64,000 nucleotides of DNA from Adenophora triphylla var. japonica. Taxonomy: Eukaryota > Streptophyta > Magnoliopsida > Asterales > Campanulaceae. The stretch lies in NCBI GenBank assembly GCA_022495995.1, contig JAFEMH010002322.1, positions 248,001 to 312,000 on the forward strand. The letters are read 5' to 3'. A program made the position numbers and the translations under genes. Positions 12,185 to 24,414 of the stretch are shown piece by piece. A model generated the notes under the pieces. It had not been told where the DNA came from, did not search any database, and was given only the letters and a program-made list of their open reading frames with translations. Every line of letters begins with the position of its first letter. The first letter of the stretch is position 1.

Positions 12185-12735
12185 AAAAGAAATTCCCGGC
12201 GGTTAAACGTAAGACCGAGTGCCTGAGAAAGATAACGGAATCCCGTTTCTTTCATCAAAATCATTCCGACGGTGAAACGTAAGACCGATCTCCTCGAGAA
12301 AGATAACGAAATCCCAGTATCTTTCATCAAAATCATCCCGGGCAAGTAAAAAACGTAAGACCGATTTCCCCAGCGAATACGTCGATTTTCCCGGCAGGCT
12401 AACGAAATCCCCCAAAGTCAAGCTAAAGCCAATGAAATCTCGAGTAAATTTCGAACTACGGCCGGCTTGATTCCCACTCGGGATACGTAGGTAGCCTATC
12501 ATTAGGTCCCGGCCACTCGACCAAAATGGTCATCCTTTCCTTCGGCGGCGAGACGTAAGACCGATCCTTTCAAGCAAAGTCCACGAGGACCATCTATCCC
12601 CACCATCAAGGTTCGAGACACCTAAAACGCCATCTCTAAGGTTCGAGGCACCTAAAACGCCATCTTCAAGGTTTCGAGGCACCTAAAACGCCATCATCTT
12701 CAAGGTCCGAGGCGCCTAAAACGCCATCATCTCCC
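12185..12735 (+). repeat. short repeat cluster TR5/TR4, copy 1
   Basis: A 65-75 bp repeat sharing AAACGTAAGACCGA (near 12205, 12272 and 12346, with a related ACGTAAGACCGATC near 12552) is followed by four units of about 29-34 bp containing GTTCGAGGCACCTAAAACGCC (12608-12725). The first type is not seen clearly in copy 2. Confidence 0.7.
12452..12500 (+). other. conserved noncoding motif of the Ogre-like 3' region
   Basis: GAACTACGGCCGGCTTGATT is followed by GGATACGTAGGTAGCCTA after a short spacer. The same motif recurs at 12777-12821, 22278-22326 and 24262-24311. A more diverged version lies at 8597-8645 and 19937-19985. It is the best-conserved short block between otherwise different repeat tracts. 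Function unknown. Confidence 0.6.
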
Positions 12736-12930
12736 GGGTTGATACCTTAAAAACAATCATTCCCGGGTCAAAGACCCGAACTACGATCATGGCTTGATTC
12801 CCATTCGGGATACGTAGGTAGCCTATTGAATAGGTTCAGCCACTCGATCACTTGATCATCCTATCAAATATGGAGCCTTACTCTTATCGACGACCCCGCT
12901 TCCTTCGAAAGCACCGTCGCGAGGGGCTAC

Positions 12931-14413
12931 TGTAAGTGCTCCAATTTGAGCTTGTTAGTATTTTCGTTAGAAAATTAATGAAAGTTTTAACATTTCTAAC
13001 ATTTCTAACAATCTCTAACCTTTCTAACAAAGCAAGGGTAGGTTAGGGTTTGCTATTTAAAGTTAAACCAAAAAAGGAATCCAAAAAAGCAAAAGAATTA
13101 AGAAAATCCCGAAAGCTGACAAGTTGAAAAACAATTTTACGGCGATATTTTGAAAAATATTCTTCTGTTCAAAGCCTGGAGCGGCATTTAATGCACCGAG
13201 GCACGTTTCTGAGGGACCTCCGCGCGGACATCTTTGAGTTTTCAGAGGGCCTATAAATTGAACCCTCCTCTCTCGGTTTACAAACACAACTTACTGCAGA
13301 CGAAGTTACGGCGAAATATAGAGAGAAAACGGTGGGAATCCTTAGATTGCCACCATTTTCTCTTGAATCTTTCCCAATCTCACTCCAAATACCAATACAA
13401 ACACCAAACCTTGATACTCCTCAAGCCAAACACCAAATCTTGATACTCCTCAAGTCAAATTCCAAGCCTAGGAAGATAGGGTGTCACCATTGGTAAAGCC
13501 CTCCTTCTCAAAACCCTAAAATTCTCTTTTGATTTCTTGATCATCTTGTTCTTCTTACTTTGACTTATTTTATGTCTAGTTTAACTTGAGTTTTGACCTA
13601 AGATGGTCATCTTGAAGTTCATCTTCATGAATGACCATCTCAAATGGTCCACATTTTAGATCTCTAGTTAATTCTTTCTCTTTGGTTTCATCTTTACAAA
13701 ACCCCCTTTCCCTTTGCAAAGGACATGTTTAAACCCCATAAATTCCCCAAGGATGACTTGAATATGATAACCACTTAACAAAAAGTAGTGGTATCAAGTC
13801 TAGGGATGAAAATGGGGTGAACATAGATGCAAGCCCCCCCCCCCAAAAATCACATTTTCCCTCAAGAACATCTTGCTGTCCAGTAGCATTGTTCTGAGAC
13901 CTCAGTCCATTTTCTTATTTTTTGGACCCAGTAAAACTTGGAATTGGGTGTTGACTACAAAACACTTTTTGTAGCCAACATCCAGATCTTTCCAGACATA
14001 TTTTTATTTTATTTTTTGAGTGAGTAAAACTCCTCTTTTCAATTTTTCTTTTAGAGGCCAGTTCATCAGCTTCTGGAAATCCAGATTTCACATCTGAGAT
14101 TTCCAGAAGGTTTTGACCCCTCAAATTACTTCCAAAATGGAAAGTTTCTTTGTAGAAACCCTATTTAGGGTGTTTTAAGCAACTTTCATTCTCGGACTTT
14201 CCCCAGATTCTGAGGTTTTGAAGCCTTTAAGTCCATTTCAAAGTCAAGGGTCAACTGCCTTCTTTCATTCTGGCAGAATTGCTTTTCAAATCCAAAAATC
14301 TTTTGAGTGCCAAGACTCAACCCAAAAATCATACCAAAAATCATGGGGATCAGTTTCAAAGTCTTATAAAGAGTTCCCAATTTTCACTTTCTCAGTTTCA
14401 ACTTATTTTGGTC

Positions 14414-14448
<35 letters not shown>

Positions 14449-14637
14449 CAAAGGATTTTGAATGTTTGGAAGACTCGTTTTTTCTAGGCGCGTCGGGTGC
14501 ACACTAACGTCCTTCCCGACGCGTAACATGACCTCCGAACCTAAATCTCTTGATTCCGGGCATTTTTCAAAGTTTTGGCCCTTAAAATTAAAATGGCGTG
14601 GCGACTCCGTTTGATTTCAAAAATCGGGTACATCACA
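12931..14637 (+). repeat. Ogre-like LTR2 (shared middle LTR)
   Basis: About 1707 bases, starting TGTAAGT after GAGGGGCTAC (purine-rich) and ending ...GGGTACATCACA directly before the primer site. It contains a TATA box, a (CA)n run (14418-14448) and the CGTCGGGTGCACAC block near its 3' end. Confidence 0.85.
13252..13258 (+). promoter_or_regulatory. TATA box of LTR2
   Basis: TATAAAT in the context GGCCTATAAATTGAACCCTC, with the same context at 24748 in LTR3. Transcript start is expected near 13285. Confidence 0.6.
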
Positions 14638-14638
14638 G

Positions 14639-14657
14639 TGGCGACTCCGCTGGGGAC
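14639..14657 (+). promoter_or_regulatory. primer binding site, tRNA-Arg type (copy 2)
   Basis: TGGCGACTCCGCTGGGGAC, identical to copy 1, one base after LTR2. Confidence 0.75.
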
Positions 14658-16119
14658 TTAAGCTTTTTCTAAAAAAAAATGATACTTGGTATATTGGTGG
14701 AAACCATTAAACTTCCCGTTATCGCCTCCTAACACGAGTCGGGGATAAATTGTGGTCTAATAATCCCACGTACCGGTATCATTGTTTTCAAAAAAAAAAA
14801 AAAAAAAAGCTTTTGAGGGTCAAGCTTCCGTCTCAACATTTGAAAATCCTTTGCTTTGTGTGTGTTGATTTTTGCACATTTTTCGTGTTTGTTTTTGGCC
14901 GCCTCGGAAAAGTCAAAATTTTATTTGTCGGAATAATGTCCCTAATTATTGGAATTTTTGTGATTATGTGCTTATGTGCTCATTAAATTTTCAAAAAAAA
15001 AATTTCAAAAAAAAAAAAAGATTTTTCAAAAAAAAAGAAAATTTTCAAAAAAAAAAAATCATGCATCATTCTTTTTAAGACACATGAAAAATTTCTATTT
15101 TACTCAGAAAAAGAAGATAGACTGCTTGCACACTACGCGCACGTGACCGTACTGCACACCACGTCCTTAACCCGGGAAATCCTTGTCGCGGTCCGTTTGG
15201 TCTTATTACGCCTCTCGGATGAGCACGGGACTACCCAAACATCCCATGGAGCCTCGTGTCGACCATGCACTTGTCCGTGACACACTTTGTCCCGAGACCC
15301 GGTTGGTTTTTAGTCACAGTGCGTGTCATGCCACTGTCTGTGTATAGACCTTTCCTTTCAAGCCTTTGTCGGCATACCGACTCAATATCTTTCGGGGACC
15401 ACTAATCGGTCGAAGTTACGCCGGTTTTCCGCCGCGAGACTTTGACCAAGATATTGACCGGCGCCTTGACTTCGGCTCGGCGGCACAAATTATACACGAC
15501 TCCCGGCATTGACACCGAGTCATCAAGGATTAATGAATATTCCATGCCTAATTACGGCTTAAATGACGACAAGTCAAGATCAATCGTGGACGCTTATCGG
15601 TCCAAATCATGCCGACTTTTCGTCGAGCTCTCGGACATGATCTTGACTTTTGACGTCGGCTTTGTCCGTAATTTACATCGAATGCTCGTTAAGACTCGAT
15701 TACCCGCCGGACTTTTAGGATCGTTTTCTTTCGGTCGGTGGGACCCGCTTGCCCTATAGGACCCTCGCCCGGGCTGTCCACCCCGGGAGGTCGAAATACG
15801 GGTGGAATACGAGGGGCTTATAGACGTAGTGACGGGGCCGCGATCCGGGAATCGAGTAGTTCGAAAAAGAAGAGCAATCTTTTCCAACCGATTAGGTTAA
15901 TAAAACATGTTTTAAGTAAACATGAACAAATAATCGCATGTTGCATGAGCCTAAGAGCCCAAACACCTACCCTCCTTCAATTCCCGCCATCGAACCCTCG
16001 TGTCTTTCCCCGCGACTCCGCGTAAAGCTTGGTTTCGGGCACCGGGTCACCGTTTAATCGGTTGGGAAGAGTCGAGTGCCTCATCGGCTTCGCCGTTTGT
16101 TTCAACTCCGGGTTTTAGA
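14658..16119 (+). other. untranslated leader of Ogre-like copy 2
   Basis: It matches 3356-4801 almost throughout, with many single-base insertions and deletions. A-rich tracts lie at about 14790-14808 and 14990-15060. No gene is seen. Confidence 0.6.
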
Positions 16120-18372
16120 ATGTCTGCATCAGCGGTAACGATGGGGACAACGTCACTCCGCCTCCCGGGACTCCTCGGCACGAACGGCAATGGAATCGGT
16201 TAGCGAGAGCAGAGATGAGAATGCGACGGGAAGCACGGTTGAATAGCCTTATCGAGGCTATTAAGAGCCATGGTTTGGCCGCCAGCCTCAATCCCGATGG
16301 CACCTTCGGCGTGGAAGAAGAGGATGACCCCAATCCCAATCTCGGTCGCCCGATTACTCAGGATGCCACCACCAACCTCCTTCGGTGCTACCGGAACACA
16401 TGTTCCTCGATCCCTAGGTCAGTAGGCTCCCAGTGCAGACCTTTGGATCCATGCGGCTGATGGGACGAATCGGTTCACGGCTCCTCGGTGGGGGCAAAGT
16501 CGATGCGGAATGTCCTCTCATGGTTGGGGATACCTCGGAATGCCACGGCAATTGGAATCCCACCTCGGTTCGGAACCGATCAATCCGGACCTTCACATCA
16601 ACGGCCACAATTTGGAATGCCGCCACAATGCGGTTGCACGGGCCACGATCGGGAGCCCCTCACTCGAGAATGGTGCGGTTCAGTTGCTCCTCCACCAACT
16701 TTCACAAATCCATTCACTCGAGACTTCTATGGGTTATCAAGCCTTCATCCCGGTTTCATCCGAATCACCGGGACCACAGTATCCTCTCGGTTATGCATCC
16801 TCGCCACAACCCGGCCATGCAATTCAACAACCCGGGGACGGCCCGCACTTAAGCCTACTTATGGGCCTCACTCCGAAAATCCAAGCCATATGGCTACCTC
16901 GAATCTGCCTCCATCTTCTCTGCCGATTGGAAGCCAACGGCAAGTCGGCTGGGTTCTATCCTTTTGCCCCGGCTCCTACCTACACTCCCAGGGTAATTTG
17001 GGCCAAGGACGGGTTTTCACCTATGCTCAGGGATATGGTATTCCTTCCACCAATGCACCACCAACAGCTAGTCCTCTTCCTAGCTCAAATATCGGCTCGG
17101 GAATTCCCGCTCCGCCTTTGGATCCCCAATTGGCTTGGTTTATGGAGCAACACAAGGAAATGAAAGCACAGTTCTTTGAATTGACCGCCAAAAAGAACAC
17201 TTTGCTCTTCGGCCTACGGATCCCGACTCGATTGTCCCCCTGCCTCACAAGTTTGTGATGCCCACTCTGGAATTGTTTGACGGGAGTGCATGCCCTAAAA
17301 CTCACTTGGACACCTATACTTTGGCAATGAAGGCTAAGGGATGCACAAACCGGCGGTTGGCCGATTACTTTAGTCTCTCTTTGAAGTCGGGGGCTTTGAA
17401 ATGGTTTTTCCGATTGCGGCTGAAGCTAGGGCTACTTGGGAACAAATTACCGGTACTTTCACGAGATAAGTATAAAGCCAACTTGGAGTGGGAGACAAAC
17501 GAGTTGACACACAAACAACGATGCGGCGCCCTAATGAGAATATTGGGGATTTCTATAAGAGATGGAACTTAAAGCTCGGTGAAATGGCCATTCCTCCCTC
17601 GACGAGGAGCGAGTTAGACATCTTTCGGTCATGCTTGAAGCCGCATTTGAGAGCTTCCCTCGGCCACTTCCCTACGGCGACTTGCGTGCAATGGTTAATT
17701 CCGGGGCTAAGTTTGAAAAGGCTTACAATCAGCGGCTGCTGCACACCTGCCTACGGATATCGGGCTCCTCCCTCCAAAACTACTCTCACTTTCGCTAAAG
17801 GCAAAGAGGCGATCGGCTACGCGGGACGGGGCGTAACAATGCCACTTCCTTTGTTCCCAAGAAGCTGATGCATCCGATCCCGGCTCCAAGACTTGAGAAA
17901 CTTTGGGATGCCTTTGAGTGATATCTTCGAGAGGTTTGGTGAGAGAAGGTTTGCTCCGGCCTTTGGAAAATTATCGGCCTAGAAACCCCAAGCGCTCCTT
18001 TGGATACCTCCAAGCATTGTGCCTTTCATCGTTACCATGGGCACCTGACGGATGATTGCGTCCCCGCGAAAAAGGCCATCCAAGGGTTGATTGAGCAAGG
18101 GAGGTTAGAGATGCCTGAAGGACCTAATACTATCAATAACCCGCTCCCTAACAACATGAGTGTCAACATGATCGAGTTTGGTGGTTCCAGCCTTGTGGGC
18201 ACAATGGAGTTTGACTCGTCCCTTTGCAAGGTCAATGAACCGGTCATCGCGAGGCAATGAAGATGGTTGGATTGAGCAAAAAGTTGCCAAGGAAATCCTG
18301 ATGGAAAGGTGCAATAGCTCCCGTCTCCGGCGTCGAAGAATAGATGCATGGTTCAACGGCAAGAGCGGCTAG
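16120..18372 (+). pseudogene. Ogre-like gag, copy 2, frameshifted
   Basis: It has the same order as copy 1, with longer open stretches. The start is ATG 16120, then RMRREARLNSLIEAIKSHGL and NPDGTFGVEEEDD. A Pro-rich middle follows, then LDPQLAWFMEQHKEMKAQ and the gag core FDGSACPKTHLDTYTLAMKA. After that come FYKRWNLKLGEMAIPPSTRS and CLKPHLRASLGHFP, and the Cys/His motif CAFHRYHGHLTDDC (about 18018-18060). The end is around DAWFNGKSG followed by TAG at 18370. Frame changes occur near 16200, 16450, 17200, 17480 and 17900, so the copy is not translatable as one protein. The shared frameshifts and private indels relative to copy 1 show the two copies are separate, old relatives. Confidence 0.75.
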
Positions 18373-19093
18373 GCGGGGGCTACCTATCTTTAAAATAGTC
18401 TTTTGAGTCAACCTTCGTAGGTTCTAGTACTTTTCTTTCACCTAAGTCCTTCCTGGACATTTGTCGTTGTAGTCCATTTTGGACATAGTGGTTAAGTGTC
18501 TAATTTTTAATATAAGTCTTTTTTCTTTTCTTGCTAGACTCGAGACATCATTTGCGCACCCACGTTACACTTAATTGAAATGGTTTTATCCAAAATGATC
18601 ACTTGTCTTTGCTCAACCACTAATTCTTCGAAAATGATTAATATTTAAACTAATCGGAGTGAGAAAATCAATTGATATCCTTCCCAAATTGGGGCTTACC
18701 AACTCCCCATTTTGCGTCTCATATGCTCACATCCCTTTCATCATCATCATCTCGTTGCTCGATGAATTTGCATGGATCTTTTCTCATAAAAAGCTTAAGC
18801 AAGCAATGAAGACTTAATCTCGTAGGGATTGCGGTTGAAACCTTTCACCCATAGGAAAGCCATTACCTCACCCTTACTAAACACTACCCTCTCATTTCAA
18901 GATCGGCGTGTTTTGAAACCCGGTTTAGCCATCATTTTTGCTCCATACTGAGAGAAAGTCCAAGCGAGCCCGAGAAGTTAGCTTCGAGAATCGGCGATGC
19001 GCAAATTATCTCAAGCCATGAAGGAAGGACAAAGATAATCCTCAACTCCTCAGGAAGCTTTCCAAGTCAAAAAAAAAAAACAAAAAAAAAACA

Positions 19094-19124
<31 letters not shown>

Positions 19125-21375
19125 AAAAAAAAACAAAAAAGAAACAAAAAAAAGAAGGATTTTAAAATCCTCACAATCTCGGATATAATTCCAAGCTCCT
19201 CATGAAGCCTTCCAAAAAAAAAAAAAAAGAAGAAGAACTCAAAAGTCCCCGACATCTCAAGAAGCTCTCCAATGATCAAAAAGGAGCCTGAATTCTCGCA
19301 AGATCGCAAAAAGTTGTCAGTCGCTCGGATTTCCTCTTATAATTACCTTAAACCAATCCCAAGCCATCCTCTCAATTTTAGAGGATACTCCCATCACCAT
19401 TACCCTTGCCCTTGGCCAAGTCAAAATCTGACCTCTCATTCTTGGATGCAATCAATCTTCCTCGCCGTAGATTTCCCAAACACATCCCCGAGCCAACCTC
19501 TCATCTTTAGAGGTTCGGTCGGTAAAAGGCCTAGCCGACCTCTCATCTCAAGAGGTCATAATCTCCCAAATCACCCGATAGCCGATCGAAGCCCGGAAAC
19601 CCAACTACAGTCCCTACCGGATAGCAGTTTCATTCTAATATCCTCGATGTCAGGATCAAATTAATGCTTCATTGCTTGCTTAAATTGGAATCTAATCCAT
19701 TTTGGTTCAAAATTACCAATCAAAGATTGTGCAAATTCAACCCTTCCCTTCATGTGAGCATATTTCATTTCTCCTCACAAACACTTGCCGTGGATGTCCC
19801 ACTGGGGCTTCGCATCCGTGTCTTTCATGAACACTCTAAGGGGATATGTTATTCAAACCTCCAAATCCTCAAAATCCCCAAAGGTCCTCAGACCCTCGAA
19901 TTTCAACATCCGTTCTCTTTTCATTCGGGATAGGCCCGAACTACGGCGACCTGAGCTCTTCATAATGGAGGGAACGTAGGCAACCGAGAAATGGTCGGTC
20001 GAAATCACAAACAAATCTCAAAAAAAAAAAAAAAAAAAACACAGGTCCGATCTCATCAAGGATCGTCCCTATACACTTTCCGCCCTTCCGAGCTTGATTC
20101 TCGATATCAGTTGGTTTTCTCCTTGTGATTAATCAAAATATTTGTTCATATCAGATTTAGGAGTTGAATAACCCAAACATTCACAAAGAGTTTTAAGCAG
20201 CCTTGTGATCATCATGAATAAGACAAGTTTTCAAGTGTCTCGAAAAGTCTTCTCTTTCTACATCGCTAGGAAAGTAGAGGCCAAACCTTTGTCTTTCTAT
20301 CTGCAGGGGCTTCCATACACTTTTTCACACCTTGTGATGCTTATACTCTCTCAAAAGAGTCAAACCTAAAACAAGAGTGTCATACACAAATTCGGGAGAC
20401 ATTCCCACCTTTCAAAAGATGTGCCCCTGCACGTAAACATTTACGAGTCTTGTCCAAATAGCTGGTTGACTAAGGCTGAAAAGATGGGTACCTCCTCACG
20501 TAAGACTGCTGAATTTCTTCACGCTGGGGCTTGCTAAGCGGTTCTCCCAGGTTCTCCTGTATCGGCTCTTCAAGCTGGGGCTTCTATAGTCATCTTTGGG
20601 TCCACGTTGGGTTCTTCACTACGAGATAGACTCGCCAAGTCGCTTCTTCAAAATTTGGACTTTGCCTACTCAGGATCCGGGGCTTTGTCAAGGTGGTCTT
20701 TTGGACCCAAATTTTATCAAGTCGCAAGAAAGAATTTCATCTTCAGAACTTGGTACACGGCAGCTTCCCGTAGCATCGGAATTCAAGATCAGGGTTTCTC
20801 CCGGCATTAGCAATTTCATCAAATCATTCTCCACACAAGGTTTCGGCCAAAGTCACAGCTCACCCGAATGAAAGAAGCTTCAACCATATCGACGTGCCCT
20901 AGAGGCTGTCGGCCATCGGCTTCAAATGACCAAGAGTGAGAGGGAAAACTTCAACCAAGACCCGGAATCTGAATCCAATCTCATCAAAATTGAGGTCCAT
21001 GTGATACTATTAACAAAACCTCATCAACAACCCATTTGTTTAAATCGCGATCAAGGGTTCTCATCCCCCACTTGCTCAAAATCTGTCCCAAACAGTCTCC
21101 AGACACATACATCACCATGCATCCCCACAAAAATCTCCCAAGGGCTCATGTAGCATGCACAAAACTTGAATCAATAGGAAAAATCCTAGGTGATTGAAAA
21201 TCATAAATCGTAATTTCCCTGCCAAAAACATAAGCTAGGTGCATCTTCGAAAGCAAGTAAATGCATCATCTCATAATCATTTTTGGTTCTATGCATGCAT
21301 CCGTCATCATGAATGCCGTATATGCATCTTCCTCTTCAATAACGAATGCAGGAATTCGGCAAGGATGATCTTCAC
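18373..21375 (+). other. noncoding internal region, copy 2
   Basis: Counterpart of 7033-10049. A-rich tracts lie at 19069-19160, 19214-19230 and 20020-20040. The diverged GAACTACG motif is at 19937-19985. No pol domain is seen. Confidence 0.6.
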
Positions 21376-21965
21376 CAAAGTCGACCTCCGAATGTCCACA
21401 AATGGATAAAGACGACCTCCAATGTCCACAAATGGATGAAGACGACCTCCAATGGATGAAGACAGCCTCCAGTGTCTACAAATCGGTCAGACACGCCAGG
21501 TTCTCCAATACAAATCGGTCAGAGACGCCAAGTTCTCCAATACAAATTGGTCAGGGACACCAAGTTCTCAAAAACAATTCGGTCAGAGACGCCAAGTTCT
21601 CAAAATACAAATCGGTCAGGGATGCCAAGGTCTCAAAATACAAATCGGTCAGAGACGCCAAGTTCTCAAAATACAAATCGGTCAGGGACGCCAAGTTCTC
21701 AAATACAGTTCGGTCAGAGGCGCCAAGTTCTCAAAGGCAAGTCGGTCAGAGACGCCAAGTTCTCAAAATACAAATCGGTCAGGGACGCCTAGTTCTCAAA
21801 TACAGTTTGGTCAGAGACGCCAAGTTCTCCAAGGAAAGAAGATCAGGGACGCCAAGTCCTCACATACAGTTCGAACAGAGACGCCCAGTTCACAAATACA
21901 GTACGGACAAAGATGCCAAGTTCTCAAATACAATGCGGTCAGAGACACCAAGTTCTCAAAAGCAA
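21376..21965 (+). repeat. tandem repeat TR1, copy 2
   Basis: About fifteen units of the 31-33 bp TR1 type (TCGGTCAGAGACGCCAAGTT plus CTCAAAATACAAA) follow four GACGACCTCCAATG units. Copy 1 has mainly TCGGTCGG where copy 2 has TCGGTCAG, so each array has been homogenised separately. Confidence 0.85.
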
Positions 21966-22277
21966 GAAGTCCCAATGAGAAGACAAGCTCAACAACCTCT
22001 ACAAGGTTGACGATCACCCGGCAAGATGCGGGACTCAACCAAACTCCTCCTTCAGGTCAAAATGCCTCCAAGACGGCCCAATCGTCGACGAAACCGTCCC
22101 ACGAACGGCAACCTAACAACTCTTCGGCCGTAGCCTCGGTCCTTCAGCGGCTACGAGGTAAGCACGGCTTGAGTATGTAAGCATATCTTAGTCAACTACT
22201 TTTTAAAAGAACATTATCATCAAACCTCGGGTGACTCCCAAATACCGTCAAACCATCAAAGACCGTCCCCTGAAATT

Positions 22278-22326
22278 TTCGAACTACGGCGGCTTGATTC
22301 CTCTTAAGGATACGTAGGTAGCCTAC
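22278..22326 (+). other. conserved noncoding motif (copy 2)
   Basis: GAACTACGGCGGCTTGATTC followed by GGATACGTAGGTAGCCTA. It repeats at 24262-24311, so it flanks the TR3-TR4-TR2 block on both sides in this copy. Confidence 0.6.
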
Positions 22327-22429
22327 CATAGGTCCAAAGCTTGACCAATACGGTCACCCTTTTTCCCGATAGTTCTCGTAAGCCCGAATCTTCCCCGGCG
22401 AGAACACCTTCAAATAGTATCCCTCGGTA

Positions 22430-22745
22430 CAAAACCTCAACTTAGGATCATACTCCTGAACTAAGTTCCCATTTAGGTCCATACTCCTGAACCAAACCTC
22501 AACTTAAGATCATACTCCTGAACTAGGTTCCCATTTAGGTCCATACTCCTGAACCAAACCTCAACTTAGGATCATACTCCTGAACTAAGTTCCCATTTAG
22601 GTCCATACTCCTGAACCAAACCTCAACTTAGAATCATACTCCTGAACTAGGTCCCCATTTAGGTTCATACTCCTGAACAAAACCTCAACTTAGGATCATA
22701 CTCCTGAACTAAGTCCCCATTTAGGTTCATATTCCTGAACTAAAA
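22430..22745 (+). repeat. tandem repeat TR3, copy 2 (about 60 bp unit)
   Basis: Five units of AACTTAGGATCATACTCCTG plus AACTAAGTTCCCATTTAGGT plus CCATACTCCTGAACCAAACC. Here TR3 precedes TR2, the reverse of copy 1. Confidence 0.85.
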
Positions 22746-22796
22746 TCCACCAAAGGACCATCCATCCCACACCATCAAAGGGAAATCATTTCAAAT

Positions 22797-22885
22797 CAAG
22801 GTTCGAGGCACCTAAGACGCCATCATGAAGGTTCGAGGCACCTAAGACGCCATCATTAAGGTTTGAGGCACCTAAAGCGCTATCA
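22797..22885 (+). repeat. tandem repeat TR4, copy 2
   Basis: Three units of about 31 bp containing GTTCGAGGCACCTAAGACGC, the counterpart of 12608-12725. Confidence 0.75.
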
Positions 22886-22929
22886 CCCCGGTCACAACAC
22901 TAGGAAAGCGATAAATCGCAATCATCCCC

Positions 22930-24240
22930 TAATTCGATAAACCAAAACCATAGGGTGACTTCCCCAAAATAGTCAAGTCATAGGGTGACTTCCCCAAAAC
23001 AGTCATAACCGTAGGGTGACTTCCCAAAAATAGTCAGATCTTAGGGCGACTTCCCCAAAACAGTCAAAACCTTAGGGTGACTTCCCAAAAACAGTCAGAT
23101 TACAGGGCGACTTCCCCAAAACAGTCAAAACCTTAGGATGACTTCAGTCAAACCATAGGGCGACTTCCCAAAAATAGTCAGATCATAGGATGACTTCCCC
23201 AAAACAGTCAAACCATAGGGCGACTTCCCAAAAATAGTCAGATCATAGGGTGACTTCCCAAAAATAGTCAAACCATAGGGCGACTTCCCAAAAATAGTCA
23301 AACCATAGGGTGACTTCCCAAAAATAGTCAAACCTTAGGGTGACTTCCCAAAAATAGTCAGATCTTAGGGCGACTTCCCCAAAGCAGTCAAAACCTTAGG
23401 GTGACTTCCCAAAAACAGTCAGATTACAGGGCGACTTCCCAAAAACAGTCAAAACCTTAGGGTGACTTCCCGAAAACAGTCAAAACCTTAGGGTGACTTC
23501 CCGAAAACAGTCAAAACCTTAGGGCGACTTCCCCAAAACAGTCAAAACCTTAGGGTGACTTCCCAAAAACAGTCAGATTACAGGGCGACTTCCCAAAAAT
23601 AGTCAAATCATAGGGCGACTTCCCAAAAATAGTCAAACCATAGGGTGACTTCCCAAAAATAGTCAAACCATAGGGCGACTTCCCAAAAATAGTCAGATCA
23701 TAGGGTGACTTCCCCAAAATAGTCAAATCACAGGGTGACTTCCCAAAAATAGTCAGATCTTAGGGCGACTTCCCCAAAACAGTCAAAACCTTAGGGTGAC
23801 TTCCCAAAAATAGTCAGATCTTAGGGCGACTTCCCCAAAGCAGTCAAAACCTTAGGGTGACTTCCCAAAAACAGTCAGATTACAGGGCGACTTCCCAAAA
23901 ACAGTCAAAACCTTAGGGTGACTTCCCGAAAACAGTCAAAACCTTAGGGTGACTTCCCGAAAACAGTCAAAACCTTAGGGCGACTTCCCCAAAACAGTCA
24001 AAACCTTAGGGTGACTTCCCAAAAACGATCAGTTACGGGCGACTTCCCAAAAATAGTCAAATCATAGGGCGACTTCCCCAAAATAGTCAAACCATAGGGC
24101 GACTTCCCAAAGCTTGATCAAAACCTTAGGGTGACTTCGGGTCGAGACCATAGGGTGACTTCCCCAAAATAGTCAGATCATAGAGTGACTTCCCAAAAAT
24201 AGTCAAATCTTATGGCGACCTTCCTAAAGCAGTAGGGTCG
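22930..24240 (+). repeat. tandem repeat TR2, copy 2 (30 bp unit, about 42 units)
   Basis: Units of TAGGGTGACTTCCCAAAAAT plus AGTCAAACCA alternate with variants that have ACAGTCAAAACCT or ACAGTCAGATTAC, giving a visible higher-order pattern. For example, 23326-23590 resembles 23746-24030. It is nearly twice as long as in copy 1. Confidence 0.9.
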
Positions 24241-24414
24241 ACGACTAAAGATAGTCGAAAGACCGAACTACGGCGGCTTGATTCCTTTTAAGGATACGTA
24301 GGTAGCCTATTAAATAGGTTCGACCACTCGATCACTTGATCATCTGCCAAATATGGAGCCTTACTCTTATCGACGACCCCGCTTCCTTCGAAAGCGCCGT
24401 CGCCGAGGGGCTAC

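Noticed and set aside
13806..13850. Possible gene after GTCTAGGGATGAAAATGGGG in LTR2
   Set aside because: It lies in the transcribed LTR part, is repeated at 25300 in LTR3, and has no long frame.
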